A stretch of 64,000 nt of DNA from Cinclus cinclus (lineage: Eukaryota > Chordata > Aves > Passeriformes > Cinclidae): positions 33,676,654 through 33,740,653 of the forward strand of contig NC_085052.1 in the NCBI RefSeq assembly GCF_963662255.1. The letters run 5' to 3'. The translations under genes were made by a program, and so were the position numbers. This document shows positions 9,669 to 24,600 of this stretch, one piece after another. The notes below the pieces were generated by a model. The model was not told the DNA's origin and ran no database searches. It saw only the letters and a list, made by a program, of their open reading frames with translations. Positions within the stretch are counted from its first letter, which is position 1. Each line of letters opens with the position of its first letter.

Positions 9669-12600
9669 GTCAGTACAGAACACCGGCCCCATTCTGGACG
9701 CATCCCTGCCCCGCTCCCTTCACTCCCAGCTGCTCTCCCCTGTCCTTGCAGGGGGAGATCCGTACAGTGAAGGAGCTGGACTATGAGATCAGCCACGGGC
9801 GCTACACCTTGATCATCACGGCCACCGACCAGTGCCCCATCGCCTCGCGCCGGCTGACATCGACCGCCACAGTAAGGAGCTGACGGGGAGGGGGGGTTGC
9901 GACACTGTGGCTTCTCTGGGGTCAAGGAGTTCCCACTTGCTGAGCAGTTTCACATCTCCTTCCCAGCAGTCACCAGTTGCTTTTGCCAGCTGAGGCCAGT
10001 TTGCCCAGTTGCTGTCACTTTGCTCCCTCAAGGGCGTTTCAAAACAGGGTCACGCACAAAGAGAGGCTTCTGAGTTAATTAGCCCAGTTAACTGGTCCTG
10101 CAAAGACATGGAGGAATTCCTGGATCTCCTTTTAAGTTGCATTTTGTGATGTCCTCTTGGTCCTTCCTGCTTGAAGGGACAGCAGGTAGTAAAGCATTAC
10201 TGTAACGTTAATTTCACCTTTATCTTTTCCTGTTATTTATGTGCTTTTAAAATTCCCCTTTCCCTTGTAAGGAGGTTATTTAAAGCCTCTAGTCATTTTT
10301 ATGTTGCTTTTCTCTGGGCCATGGTGACCTGAACTTAGTGCATTTCTCAAAGACTGGGGAGGGCAGGCAAGCAGATCCAAAGCAAATATTTTGCAGGATT
10401 TGAGTACACTGATTATTTTTGTGACCAAAAACAAAATTTAGCAAATTGTACAGCACATCCAGGTGGATTTGATGGTCTGCAGGTGGCAGGGATGGGTTAA
10501 ATCTTCTGTCTTGATTGCCATGGACCATTGTACCTCACCGTGATATCAAGCCACAAGTACTGTAATCCCCCAAAAGGTGATAAATTCTATTGTGTGAAGG
10601 GAGGTGGGGGAAAGAAAAACTGAAGGGGAGATCCAGTGCAGGAGATTTCTGTGGATAAAATCTGTCCCCACAAGCCTGGCAGAGGGACTCCATGCTTGGA
10701 CAAAGGGAAAGCCTTCAGGTTGGGGCATCTGATTCTGCTGGGGTTGACTTCCTGGCCCAGGACAGACCCAGGGTTTAACTGCAAGCAGTGAAGGCAGCAG
10801 CTGCCGTGTGCTGCAGGCAAAGGAAGAGCTTCCCCTGCACTTGGCTCAAGTTGAGACATGAACTTGGAAACCCCTTCAGCAACAGACACTGAAGCCAGGA
10901 AAGATAGGAAAGAAGGAAACACCCTCCCTCCACTGCTCAAGGAGTTTGTGCCAGCAATGTATGAAAACACAGATTTTAGGAGGACTATTTGAGATCCCCA
11001 GTGATGGGAAGTCCATCACCCTGATAAGGCGTGCCAGTGTTTGTTTTCGCCACTGCTAGGAAATGGAGCAGAAACTTGGATATACTCTCTGTAAAGATTA
11101 AATTTAATCAGCAACAAATGCCCATCTGGTGGATTTCACTGTTCCTCAACCCAGGAGGTCAGAAAACTCCTCATTTACAGTGTTTTTATCTCATAATCAC
11201 CTGTACCACCAGTGATGGTACAGATGGTTTTGTTGAAACAAGGATGCAACCTGTCAATTCTTTAGTTTGCTCAGCATTAGGAATTAAGTATTTAATTCCT
11301 GGGTATTTAATTAAGTATTAAGTATGTTGGAGGAAAAGAAGTGAGCCAGTGTGCAGCTGGCTGCAGAGATTAGGTGGATGCCGGTGGTTTTGTCTGTCCT
11401 GTTTGGATGTGGATGTGGAGGACGCTGGGCTTTTGTGTTGAGTTCTGCACCATGGTGTGTGGCCCAGAGGTTTCACAGTGTGGAGTCCTGTAGTGTGGCT
11501 GTAGGATGGGCATGACCAGGAACAGCTGAGTTTGAATCTCCGAGCTGTGAGCTGGGTGTCTGGAGAACCAGAAAAGCCAGAAATACACAAGGCATTTTGC
11601 CATGTCACCCATCCACAGTTTCCCATGCTCATGGCCTGTGGTGTGGTCTTTCCTTCCCTTTCCTTCCATCTCTGTCCTCTCACTCACACCCCTCATGCTT
11701 CTCACGGTGACCACAGGTGCTGGTGAACCTCAATGACATCAACGACAACTGTCCCACCTTCCCACGGCCCTACGAGGGTCCCTTCGATGTCACCGAGGGC
11801 CAGCCCGGCCCTCGCGTCTGGACTTTCCTGGCCCATGACGGGGACTCGGGACCCAGTGGACAAGTGGAATACAGCATCGTCGCCGGGGACCCCCTGGGTG
11901 AGCGGGGGCACCTGTCACCAGGGGTGAGGGGCATCGCCTCTCCTGCTGGTTGCCACATGGAAGAGCCTGGCTCGCGGGGGCGTGGGACGGAAGCGCTTCA
12001 GAAAAGCCAACCTCCCACCGAGCTCAGCCTATCAACACCAGGAAATCCTGTTTTGAGCAACAGGAAACTTAACCTGCTCGTGCTGGGACAGGGGGTGGTT
12101 GGGGCTTGTGGAGGGAAGGGGGATGGCCCCAGTATATGCTAAACAGTAAAGGTGAAAGGAAATCAAAAAGGCATAAAAGCAAAGTACAGAAACTGAGCTT
12201 CGTCCCTGAGTCCCTGTGAGGTTTGCAGGGTGTTAGGGGACCAAGCTGCCCTCCAGCACTCACAGCTCCACCAGAACTGTGGTGCAGATGCCAGAGGAGC
12301 TGGGACCATCCCTAGCCATGGGGACATCTGGATGTCCCTTGTTGAAGGGAGTGGAGATTTCGGTCCAGGGAATATGGAAGGCGGAGCCCATTCCCATCTC
12401 TCAGCTGACCCCACTGCAAAGCTTTTCCAGAACAAGCAGAACAGCCCTTTGGCTCCTGGGGGTCACCCTCCCTCCATGGTGGGTGTAGCCCACCCTCCTC
12501 CAGCCATCCCAGGGCAGGGAGGGGCTGTTGGCGTTTTCAGAAAGGCCCAGAAAACAGGGACAGGCACCTCTCATTTGGCCATTCACCCCATCCCCTGATC

Positions 12601-15600
12601 CTGATGCTACCTGGGAGTGCATCCAGCTCAGTCCCCAGCTGTCACAACCCTCCTGCAATAATCTGCAATAATGGGGCACGGGTTTGTCCCCAGACCTGCC
12701 ACGGTGTCCCAATTCCCAAACAAGCCACTCCCTCGGAGAGCCAAAGCATGGTGAGAGCCAGGGCCCCGCTGTCTCCGGCAGGGGAATTTGTCATCTCCCC
12801 AGTGGAAGGAGAGCTGCGGGTTCGGAAGGACGCCGAGCTGGACCGCGAGAACATCCCCTTCTATAACCTCACCATCGCTGCCCGCGACCGGGGCGTGCCT
12901 CCCCTCAGCTCCACTGTGAGTCCCCCAGGCTGGCACGGGGGTCCCCCATGCCCAGTTCCTTCCTTTTTGGTCTCTGGCTTCATCCTCGTGCCCTCCACCT
13001 CCTTCTCCTAGGCCTTTCCATACTGGGCTGAGTAGGGCAAGCCCACTTCTTGCCTGGGGAGTGCAAGGAAAGGATGGGAGGCATGGAATTATGTGCCACG
13101 TGCCCACCTTTCTTCTCTCCCTGGCAGATGGTGGTGGGTGTCCATGTGCTGGACATCAACGACAACGACCCGGTGCTGCTGAACCTGCCGATGAACCTTA
13201 CCCTGAGCGAGAACGCCGCTGTCTCCAGCTTTGTCACCCGCATCCTCGCCCGCGATGCAGACCAGGGCCCCAACGCCCTCCTGACCTTTGATATCACAGC
13301 AGGGAACATGGAGAACGCCTTCTACATCAACAGCACCGTACGGCCCGGCCCGGGGATGGGATGCTGGGATAAAGGAGGGTGGGAACCCAGCTGTGCTGTC
13401 TGACATCCTTGTCCTGGCAGGAAGTGCCCTAGGGGAAGCATTCCTCACATCCCACATGGTGTTTTCTCTCTTGCTTTTCCCCGGTAGAGCGGCACTGTGT
13501 ACGTGAACCGCCCGCTGGACAGAGAGCGGGTGGCTGAGTACAGGTTGACCGTCACAGTGAAGGACAACCCTGAGAACATACGCAATGCCAGGCGGGTAAT
13601 TATGGATACTGCCGGGACCTCCAGCGGGGCAGACGGGAGGGTGGCTGGGAAAAGGGGTTCCTGCCATGACCAAAACAAGCAATTCCTTTACCCACCATGT
13701 TTCTGGTAGCATCCCCATCCCCAGAACGCATCTGGGGATAGCAAGGAAGGGGCTACAGCCCCATCCCCGGCAGAGAACAGGACCAGCAGGATCTAGGGCA
13801 GATCCAAAGTCATTTGTTGACTCCATGCAACAGCAGGAGATGCCATGGAAGTTGGGATGGTGTTGGCCTAGAGAGTTGGACAACCACAGTGACAGTGGAG
13901 CATCCTTTGCACGCCTTTGAGGGCAGTCCAGGGAATGCAGCTTTGACTAGTGGTGGGAGAGGGCGAAGGCAAGCTCAAAGAAAGGACGTAATGGTCATCA
14001 CCCTCTTGTCCAAATTTTCCTTTAGGATTTTGACCTGCTGGTCATTTCCATAGCGGATGAGAACGACAACCGCCCCCTCTTCACCCAGAGCTCCTACCAG
14101 GCTGAGGTGATGGAGAACTCACCCCCTGGTAGGTCTCTCTTTACTCCCTTATGTGGCTCCTGGACATACCCTTCAGGGCTGGATGAGGGGAGGTGTCTCC
14201 TGGCCATGGTGGAGGAGACAGGACATTGAGCAGGGAAGGACTGCAGTTCAGTGGGACAGGGATGCTGAGTTTGAGGAGCTTGTGCCTTGATCAACCTTGA
14301 GGAGACCATAGCTTTGGTCCATGTTGCTTGTGGAAACCCCTCCTGGCACCTGCAGCAGGTGCCCGTGGGCTGAGAGGAGCCCTGGGGGCAGCCTTGAGGG
14401 CACCCATGTGCCCAGTACCCTGAAGAGGGTGGGCTGCCATCTCTCCATCATCTGCCTTGCTCCAAGGGGTTAGAGATTTTTAAGAGTCCAGCCTGTCCAG
14501 ATAGACATTTCTCAGACAAAGAGCTAGAAACACTATTCTTACTATTTTGTTTTGCCTTCCTGCCATTTAAATTTCTCCCTGCTCCACGACCTGAGGTATC
14601 CTGTCTTGCCATTGAGCAACATCTCAAGCAAAGGGTTTGGGTGCCTCCATGAGACACCCTGGGTGGCAGGGTGCTGGTGTCACCCCTCTGATGGATGTGT
14701 CTGTCTGTTTGCTTTTAGCTGGATGTTCCACCACCTCTCCTGGGCCTCACGAGTTGGTCTGCAAGGCTGCAGCAGCCACCCCCCAGTGCCTCATACCCCA
14801 CGAGGCCCAGCTCTGTCACCTCCTCCATCCATTCATTGCTGTCCCTCATGTGTCCTCAGGGTGGGAGGGGGACAGGGGGGCCCTTTGGGGGACTGCCCCC
14901 CTCCCTAATGGTTTTGTCATCTCATGCAGGGACTCCGGTCACAATGCTCAATGCACCTGTCCTAGCTCTGGATGCTGACCAGGGCAGCAATGCCGTGGTG
15001 ACCTATGAGCTCCTGAGGGCATCCCCGGACCTGTTTGTTATTAACAACAAGACAGGTGGGGTGGCTTAGATGGTCTGTCCCTAGCCCTGGGCCACCAGGT
15101 CCCCATGTGGCCTGCCACCAGGCTTTTCCCCTTCTCCAGGTGTGGTTTTGGTGAAGCCTGGTGGTGTGATCGACCGAGAGGCTTTGCTGGACCCTCACCT
15201 GGAATTCACACTGGTGGCTCATGATGTGGGTGGGCTGAACAGCACTGCCAGCTTGGCCGTGACCATCCTGGATGACAATGACAACCGCCCTGTCTTCCAG
15301 CCAGCATCCATCACGGTGCGGCTGCTGGAGAACAGCCCTCCAGGTCAGGACTGGATGTGAGGGTGGGAAATGGGGTGACCTGGGTGTCTCCTTGGGTCTG
15401 TGAAGATCCAGCTCCCAATGACACAGTTGACCAGGATAGGGTCAAAGGGAAAATCTGGGAATTGAGGCTGTCCCTGTTGTTTGATGGCGTTTGCCTTGGG
15501 ACCAAGGGCTTGTTACCGCTGCCCTCCAACCCTCTCTTGAGAGGGCTGTGTCCCACCTTTCCAGGTTTCTCCGTCCTCCAGGTGACAGCCACAGATGCTG

Positions 15601-18600
15601 ACAGTGGCCTCAACCAACAGCTGGACTACCGCATCGAGGGTGGTGGCCAGGACAGGTTCCTGATCGATGCCACCACGGGGGTGATCCGGGTGGCCAACAT
15701 CACCATCGACCGGGAGGAGCGCGATGCCTACCGGCTGATGGTGGTGGCCGTGGACCAGGGCACCCCAGCGCTCTCGGGCACCGCCACTGTCAGCATCATC
15801 ATCGACGACGTCAACGACTGCCGGCCCGAGTTTATCAACCCCATCCAGACCGTCAGCATCCCCGAGTCAGCTCCCCCTGGCACCCTGGTGGCCGAGGTGA
15901 CCGCCATCGACAGGGACCTCCACCCTCGCCTGGAGTACTACTTGCTGGGGATCGTGGCCCGCGATGACACGGATGCACTGGTGCCCGAACAGCAAGGAGC
16001 ATTCACAGTGGATTTTAGGACAGGTAGGAGAGCGGGAAGGGCAGAGTGGGCAGTGTGGACCCCTCTCCTCATTTCTGCTTCTACTTCTTCTTCTCTACCT
16101 GAAGGTAGGTACAGGGAGGTGATGTTCCTCTCCTACCTCTCCGCTATCCTCCTCCAGCTGCCCTGTCTTACCTTGCCCTGTCTTCTCTTCCCTGTCTGAC
16201 TACTTAACTTTGCTTTCTTTCCTGGCTCTCAGCTTGCCAGGTTTGTCCCTGTGTCTGTGCTCATTTCTGTCTCCATGCCACCCGTGGCCTCCCTCCATCT
16301 CACCCATCTCCACTGGCAGAGATGGCCTCTGTTGCAGGCCGGGGGCTGCTCAGCCTTGGCAGACTGGACCCAAGCACCCTCCCTGGGGGAGCAAGGGGGT
16401 CACTCCAGGGTAGGTGGTGGGCTCCTTTGGGGAACGAGGGCCAGGATCTCCCCAAGCCTCTTTTGGAAGCACAACGCTGATCCAGAAAAGAAAAATGCAC
16501 TTGTTGGAAAAGACACAGGACAAGGTTGTTAAAGATACTGAGCTCAGGTGGATGGGGTTGTGCAGGGGAGTAGCAGCAGCTTCTTCCAAACTTGGATGCA
16601 CAACCAGAACCACCTGAGGCCACATGGAACAGGAAGTTAAGAAGGACATGGGGGAGAGCTGCTGTCTCTTCCTGTAGCTCTCAAGTGTTTTCCTCATTCA
16701 CAGTGTGGAGAGCAAGCACAGTGCAGGATGCAGCAGTTGGCTGGTACACACCTCCCTGCCCAGGCAGGGGCACGGGCACAGCCCATGACATCCATCTTTT
16801 TGGGGTTTCCAGGAGCTGTGAAGATCAAAACTCCCCTCAACCGTGAACTAGTGGCCACCTACGAGGTCACCATCTCTGTCCATGACAATGCTAGTGAAGT
16901 CATTGACCGCTCAGTCAGCGTGCCCAACGGTAAGGGCTGTCCCCTGGCAGTGTGGGGACAGGGGCTGGCACAACCCTTCCCAGGCACCAGTGCAGCTTCT
17001 CGGTGATCAGCAGCTGTCCCACCTTCCTCTCCATTCTAACCAGCAACATTTCCAGTGGGACCAGTCCTGGACCCTTGGAGCCCCTGAGGACTCCTTTAGA
17101 GAAAGTCCCAGACATCCCAGTGCGTATGGAAAGGACTGTGTGCCCATAACCTTACCGCAGGAGGCATTCATTTCTTCATTACCATTCCTATTGTACCTTG
17201 CCACCCCACTGTGGGTAAATTCAGGCTCATGTGTGAGACGGCACACAAAGATCAGGAGTAGGTGTCACACTGCATCACAAGGACACCCATAGCATGCCCA
17301 GGACATAGTGGCTTTGGGGAGTATTGCAATTTTTCTTGATGAACCAGCACCAGCTGGCTCTCCTAGACTTTCACACTTGTGGCTTTGCTACCCTCCTTCC
17401 TTCCAACCTTCCTTCTCTTCTCTTTCTCACTTGTTCTCCTTTTCCTCTCTCCTGCTGTGGTCTCCACCATGGCCACAGCCAAGCTGACAGTCAACGTCTT
17501 GGACGTCAATGACAACACACCCCGCTTCCGCCCCTTCGGGGTCACCTATTTCACTGAGAGGATCCTGGAGGGAGCCACACAGGGCACCACACTCATCTCC
17601 ATCTCAGCGGTGGACCCAGACAAAGGCGCTAATGGGCAGATCACCTACGAGCTGCTGAACCTCTCTCCGGAGGGTTATGCCTGTCTGGAAGACCATTCGG
17701 CAGGTTGGTGGTCTGGGGAGGTGGGAACCTGGGGCGGGTCAGTGACCTGGCTCAGGTTTCTCATTTCAGGGTCTGCCATCCTCTAGGGAAGGTTGTGGCC
17801 AACAAGACAGTGGACTATGAGGAGGTGCAGTGGCTGAACTTCACCATCCGCGCCTCCGACAACGGCTCTCCCCGCAGATCCGCAGAGATCCCCGTGTACC
17901 TCCAGATCGTGGACATCAATGACAACAACCCTGTCTTCAGCCAGCCATCCTACCAGGTGAGCCGGGTTCTGCTGTTAAACACTGTGTGTGGGGCTGGCTG
18001 CTGCCTGGGGGTTCTCTGGGGACACCTTCTCTTCCCTCTGCCTATGCTCAAACCGTTTGGAAGAGATGGTCAACCCTGCCACGTGCTTCATGCCAGCGTC
18101 TTGTTGGGAATGTGGCTATGCCCAGTCCTGGGTGCCACCTGTGCCCTCAGTTACTGCCCGCTGGAACAGCATGGGCTGAGCCAGTCCTGCCCGCTCCTTC
18201 TGTTGCAGAAATCTGTCTTTGAGGACGTGCCGTTGGGTACGGTCATCCTGAGCGTCACGGCCACTGACGCAGATTCTGGGCAGTTTGCTCTCATTCAGTA
18301 CAGCCTGGGTGATGGAGAGGGCAAGTTTGGGATAAATCCCAACACGGTAAGGAGCCAGCCGAGGCTGGAACAGAGCAGGGAAAGGGAGGGGAGGCTGAAA
18401 TGGTCCCAGCTTGTGCCTTGCTCCCACACCTCACCTTCTGCCCCTTCTTGAGTACCAGCTCTGCCAGACGAGGTCCACCTGAAGGTCTCTGTGTGCTGCA
18501 GGGTGACATCTACATCCTGTCAGCCCTGGACCGGGAAAAGAAGGATCACTACACACTGACAGCTGTGGCCAGGGACAACCCTGGGGATGTCTCCAGTAAC

Positions 18601-21600
18601 CGTCGGGAGAACTCTGTGCAGGTAGGGCTCTCCGCCTCCTATTCTCCTGGTCACAAGCTAGAAGGTGTTAAAGCTCCACCTTTCCTCCCCAGTGGCTGGA
18701 GTGGGCAGGAATTAGGCAGAAGGAAGAGAGGATGATGCCAGGAGCTGTGGGGTGGATGGAGCAAGGCACTTTATGCTGTGGGGACAGCACGCCAGCAGGA
18801 GGGGCAGGGGAGGGTGACACTATTGTCTGCAAGTGCTGTGGCAGGAATGGGTGCCCCAGCCACGGTGGCCCCCATTGTTGGAGGCAGGAATTCATCTGGT
18901 GGAGTCAAACAAATAGCAGGAAGGGCAACTCTCTCCAGCAGCAGAGCTGCAGGTCACAGCAGGGGTATGGCCCCAGGGGCTGCCCAGCCTTCCCCAGCTT
19001 CACATCAGCCAGCTGGCTGTGCTTTTTGTCAAAGGTGTTGATCACAGTCCTGGACATCAATGATGTCAGGCCCCAGTTCAGCAAGAGCCAGTTCAGCACC
19101 AGCGTCTACGAGAATGAGCCGGCGGGGACGTCAGTGATCACCATGAGTGCCACCGACCTGGACGAAGGGGACAACAGCGTGGTGACCTACAGCATCGAGG
19201 GTCCTGGAGCAGGTAGGTGCTGGGGGCAGGGGGCTCTTCCCCAGGGAGGAGGGTTATGAGGAGGAAGGAGTCATAGGCACTAAGTCTATACCCTGTGGCT
19301 GGTTTAGACTCCTGGGAGCAATACTGAAAGCGTGGAGCTTTCCCTATTGCTCTGCAGTTTCCAGTTCCTCATGGTATGGGATGTTGAGCCCTTTGCCTGC
19401 CTTCATCCTGCAGCCCAGACTTGGTGGAAGCCTCTTGTCTTCCCCAGCCCAGCAGGACTTTCTACATACACCAGTGTGTCTTGGAGCAAACTCACTGCCT
19501 GCTTTAGGCGAAGGGCAAAGAGCATGGGTGGATAGTGATAGTGCCTGAAAGCCAGTATATCTGCACACTGAGAAATTGCAGAAATAAGGCAAAAGCTCCA
19601 GTCTTCTGGCCTGGTTAGGAGTGGAACATTTCCAGGGAGTAGGTCCCAGAGTCAAGGATGTGGTAATAGGCTGGGATGCTCTGAAAGCCCTGAGACCACC
19701 CACACTCCTGGCCCACTGTGGGGGGTGCACTTCAGCTGGTATACTCATTTCTAGTCGTCATTTATCTGGTGTAAAGTGTCCTCCTGATTCAGAGTGAATC
19801 AGAGTGGGGTTTTACCTGTCCCCAGAGGCTTTCAAGATCAATAAAGACTCTGGGCTTGTCACATCCCGGCGGCGCCTGCAGTCCTACGAGAGGTTCAACC
19901 TGACTGTGGTGGCCACGGACAAGGGGCATCCCCCTCTCTGGGGGACCACCATGCTGCACATCGAGGTCATCGACATCAACGACAACCGCCCCGTCTTTGT
20001 CCGCCCACCCAACGGCACCATCCTGCACATCAAGGAGGTAAATCCCCTGGGAGGGAGCAGGATCATGGCATGATCAGAGTGTGTTCAGGAGCACTCCTGC
20101 CAGTAACAGCAAAATCCAAGCTCCATCTCCATTGGGCATGCAAAAAGAGCTTGATTTAGCATGTGGCAAGGTTTGGATCATGGGGGTGGACCTTCAAAAA
20201 CAACCTCTCTCCATGCATGAGAGCAGGGTGCTGGAGCAGATTTGGGGAACAGAAACCTCAGCAGCACTGAGGATTAGTAAACAGTCAGTGCGTGCGGAGC
20301 ATGTTTATAAACATGGGCTGGAACTGCTGACATTTAAGATGTTTCTCCTTTCTGGGAAGCCAGGCTTGACTCAGCCTGTCCCCAGTGCATGTCTAAGCCA
20401 GTCTCCAGCCACCTAGACACTGTCTCAGCCAGTCCCCACCCAGCAGAAGGAATCATGGCTCCATGTTGCCAGCCCCCTGTTGGGTTTTGGCTGGTGGGAG
20501 CTTGCTGACCTCCAAACCCAAGGGATTCTGGACCAAGGGGGTCTGGAGGGGCAGGGGGAATAGGGAGGTTGGTGTGCAGTGCCAAGGCTGAGGGGCTGTG
20601 TGTGTGCAAGCAGGAGATCCCCCTGCGGTCCAACGTCTACGAGGTGTATGCCACGGACAAAGACGAGGGTCTCAACGGAGTGGTGCTCTACAACCTGCTG
20701 AAAACCGGGGCAGGGAACAAGGACTGGGAGTATTTCAGCATTGACTCCGTCAGCGGGCTGATCCAGACGGCCATGCGACTGGACCGGGAGAAGCAGGCAG
20801 TGTACAATGTGAGCCAGGCAGGGGCCACTGGGATGCAAGGGATGTGGTGGGGATGGTGTCAGCTGGCACAGCTGTGGAGATGTCACAGCTAAGCAGGAAC
20901 TAGGGGGCTTATCAAGTGTCATAGCAGACTTACATCCTGGTGGGTTACCACCCAGTTCCCTGTTAAATCCCTCCAAAATCCTCCACCATCCAGCTGTCCT
21001 CTCCATCCCTGCCTCAGTGATGTCTCCCAGCCCGTGTGGTTTTGCCCAGGACAGCCTTTTTGCCTCTCTCCCCAGCTGATCATCGTGGCCTGCGACCAGG
21101 GCCAGCCACCCTACGAGACCATGCAGCCCCTCCAGGTAGCGCTCGATGACATCGATGACAATGAACCCATCTTCCTCAGGCCACCTGTAAGGCACCAGGG
21201 TGAAGGGGGTGGGATGCAAGGGATGCAGAGGATGCAGGGGATGCAGGGGATGCAGGGGATGAAAGGATGGGGATGCCAGCAAGCACGTGAGATGGAGTAC
21301 GCACACCTGGGCAGCACCATGGCAGGGAGCACCATGGGATATGTCCGCTTTTATTTGAAGCAATCCCAGTGCTCATAGCATTCCTTTCCCTGCGGTCTCT
21401 GGCAGAGGGATAGTCCCCAGTACCAGGCACTCTCTGTCCCCGAGCACTCGCGGCCGGGCACCGTGGTGGGGAACGTCACCGGCGCGGTGGATGCAGACGA
21501 GGGCTCCAATGCCATAGTCTACTACTTCATAGCAGGTGGGTGTGGAGGTGGCAGCTCTGTGTCCCCCACCCATGGGTGTGGAGGTGGCAGCTCTGTGTCC

Positions 21601-24600
21601 CCCACCCACCCCTGACCCAGGACTCCTGTCCTCCCTTTGCTGCCTCTCCACCCTGCTCAATGGGCAAGGTGGCATTTTGGAAGTGCCAAGCCCAAAGAGG
21701 ACTAACTAAGCATGCCTTTCTGCACCCAGCTGGGAACCAGGAGAGCAACTTCCAGCTGAGCCGAGAAGGGAAGCTGAAGGTCTTGCGAGACCTGGACCGG
21801 GAGAAGGAGCCATACCACTCCATCATTGTCAAAGCGTCCAGCCAGAGGAACTGGGCTCCTCCCCGGGGACAGCGGGCAGGACGAGCCCAGCTCTGGGACC
21901 TCAACGAGGACCTGACCCTCCAGGAAGTGCGGATCTTTCTGGATGACATCAATGACCAGTCTCCTCAGTTCACAAAGTCGGAGTACACGGCGGGTAAGAG
22001 GTCCCAGGGGCTGGGGGGCGGGCCGCACCAGGAGCCAGAGACACTTCCAGGAAAATCCAGCAGGATGACAGGGCAGTGAGAGCCAGCCTGGCTCCAGGTC
22101 CCTTTCCCATCTCTCCCTCAAAGGGGTCGCCACCGATGCCAAGGTGGGGTCGGAGCTGATCAGAGTGCTTGCAGTGGACGCCGACGTGGGCAATAACAGC
22201 CTGGTCCTGTACAACATCCTGGGCATCCGCTACATCAAGCAGCACTCCAATGACTCCGAGGAGGTGGCCAACATCTTCAGCATCGGTGGGTGTCCAGCCT
22301 GCTGCAGGAGCATGGTGCTTTGGGCAGAGACATCCCTGTGGCCACGGGTGTCCCCATGGCCAGGGTCATTAATCCCGGGCTTGTGACCATCCATCCCACA
22401 GGAACCCTCGATGGCATCCTGCGGACCTTTGACCTCTTCACGGCTTACAACCCCGGCTACTTTGTGGTGGACATAATAGCCTCCGACCTGGTGGGCCACA
22501 ATGACACAGCCATCGTGGGGATTTACATCTTGAGGGATGACCAGAGGGTCAAAATCATCATCAACGAGATCCCTGACAAGGTCAGACAGTTCGAAGAGGA
22601 GTTCATCAGCCTGCTCTCCAACATCACGGGTGCCATCGTCAACACAGATGACGTGCAGGTAACCATACGCCTTGGAGGTTGCTTTGAGGGGTAGATAGCC
22701 TTCCACGTGCTGTTTGGGAGGTCTCCTTTGATGGAATCCTGCCTGGATAACCACAGACACCCCTGGGCTCCGAAGGTGATGGATACTCCCAGGCTGGGGT
22801 GTACTGAAGGGGTCCAGATTGATGCCTGAGGGTCTCTTGCCACACCAGCACACCTCAATGCATGATCAATGAGGAGATTTCTCTCCCACACTGCAGACCT
22901 TGCTGTCTCTCCCCAGTTCCATGTTGACAAGAAAGGCCGGGTGAACTTTGCCCAGACGGAGCTGCTGATCCATGTGGTGAACAGGGAGACCAACCGCATC
23001 CTGGACGTGGAGCGGTACGTCCCCTGGCCCCCCACCCAGCCTGGCTCCTTGGGGACATTGATTGGCATGTCAAGGTGCCCAAGCAACCCTTCTCTTCCCA
23101 GGGTTATTCAGATGATAGATGAGAACAAGGAGCAGCTGAGGAATCTCTTCAGGAACTACAACGTGCTGGACGTGCAGCCGGCCATTACTGCCCGGGCCCC
23201 GGATGACCTCTCGGCTCTGCAGGTGAGGGTCCAGCTGGGATTGGAGGTTCTGCTCACAGAGGGGGTGCTGTTCCCTTCCCATGGGGTCTGGTCAGTGCCT
23301 GGAGAGATGTACAACTTCGGGTGCTGGCCACATGCCAGAGGTTTCCCCCATGTCTCTGCTAGATGGCAATCATTGTGCTGGCCGTCCTGCTCTTCCTGGC
23401 TGCCATGCTCTTCATCCTCATGAACTGGTACTACCGGACAGTGTGAGTAGCTCCTGGGCTCTGCTCAGCCCCTGCAATGTCCCCTTAGACCAGGGGGACC
23501 AGCCCTGGAAATGCCAGCAAGCAAAGGAGGGCATCAACTACCCAACACCTCTTCCCCCAAAATGCATGGTTTTAATACCAATGGTACCTCTGTCCTCCAA
23601 GCTCCCCAGCCTTATTTAATATTTATTATTTAATGCATGCCCTGTGTGAAGGGTTATTGCAAATCTGAGTGTCCTTCTCCTTTCCCGCATCTTCCTTATT
23701 TTCTTCCCTGACTGGCTGTGTTGCTTTTGCAGGCACAAAAGGAAGTTGAAAGCCATCGTGGCTGGCTCCACTGGTGAGCAGAGTTTGGGGTGTCCCAGCT
23801 GCGTGGGAGAGTGGGGGTGCATGGAGAGCATGGAGGGGGGTCGCAGGGAGACATGAGGGATATCAGAGGGTGCATATCAGAAGTGATCCTGCCCAGCGTG
23901 ATCCAGATGTGATGGTTGGGAGGCTTTTCTCAGCATCAGGCTCTGCGTTGCCTGCCACAACCCACCGTGCTTCTCAGTGCCTTTTTGGCTGCTCTTTATC
24001 CCCTTCTAATAAAGAAGTGTCACCCCATGGTTTGCTAAGCCCACCAGCGTGCTGCCCTGTAACTCTCATCCCTGCCTTTTGCAGGGAACAGAGGCTTCAT
24101 GGACATCATGGACATGCCAAACACCAACAAGTACTCCTTTGATGGGTGAGTGCCACCTTCTGGGGTTGGAGGCTGCTCCCCAGAGAGGGATGCCTGTGTT
24201 TTGGAGCCAGGAGGTGGAGACATGACATCTGTCTGCTCTGCATGGAGCGTTACTGATCCTGGGATACTTGCTTGCTCTGAGAGCTTTCTAAGCTAAAAAA
24301 AATATTAATTCTTTCTCCTGTGACTCCATCTCTGCCTATCCTGGCCAGGTTCGGGGTAAGCAGAGAAAATGAGCAGGATTTGACACACATCTGGATCCAG
24401 AGCAGCCAAATTCATACCTGCACAGGGCAGGAGGAGGCAGTGCAACCTCAGCATCCAGACTCTGGATGGGATTAGGGGTAACACTGCTCTTTGCCTGCCC
24501 TGATGGCTGTTCCTCCCCCCGGGCAGGGCCAACCCGGTGTGGCTGGACCCCTTCTGCAGGAACATGGAGCTGGCGGCGCAGGCGGAGCACGAGGACGACC

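Noticed and set aside
20425..21363. Minus-strand open frame of 312 codons
   Set aside because: It lies antisense to CDH23 exons and a minisatellite; its repeated PLH residues come from the 10-bp repeat. It is a shadow of the cadherin exons.
24349..24355. Possible 7-nt CDH23 microexon between tail exons
   Set aside because: It has cag before and gtaagc after, but 7 nt would break the frame into the next exon, which joins perfectly without it.
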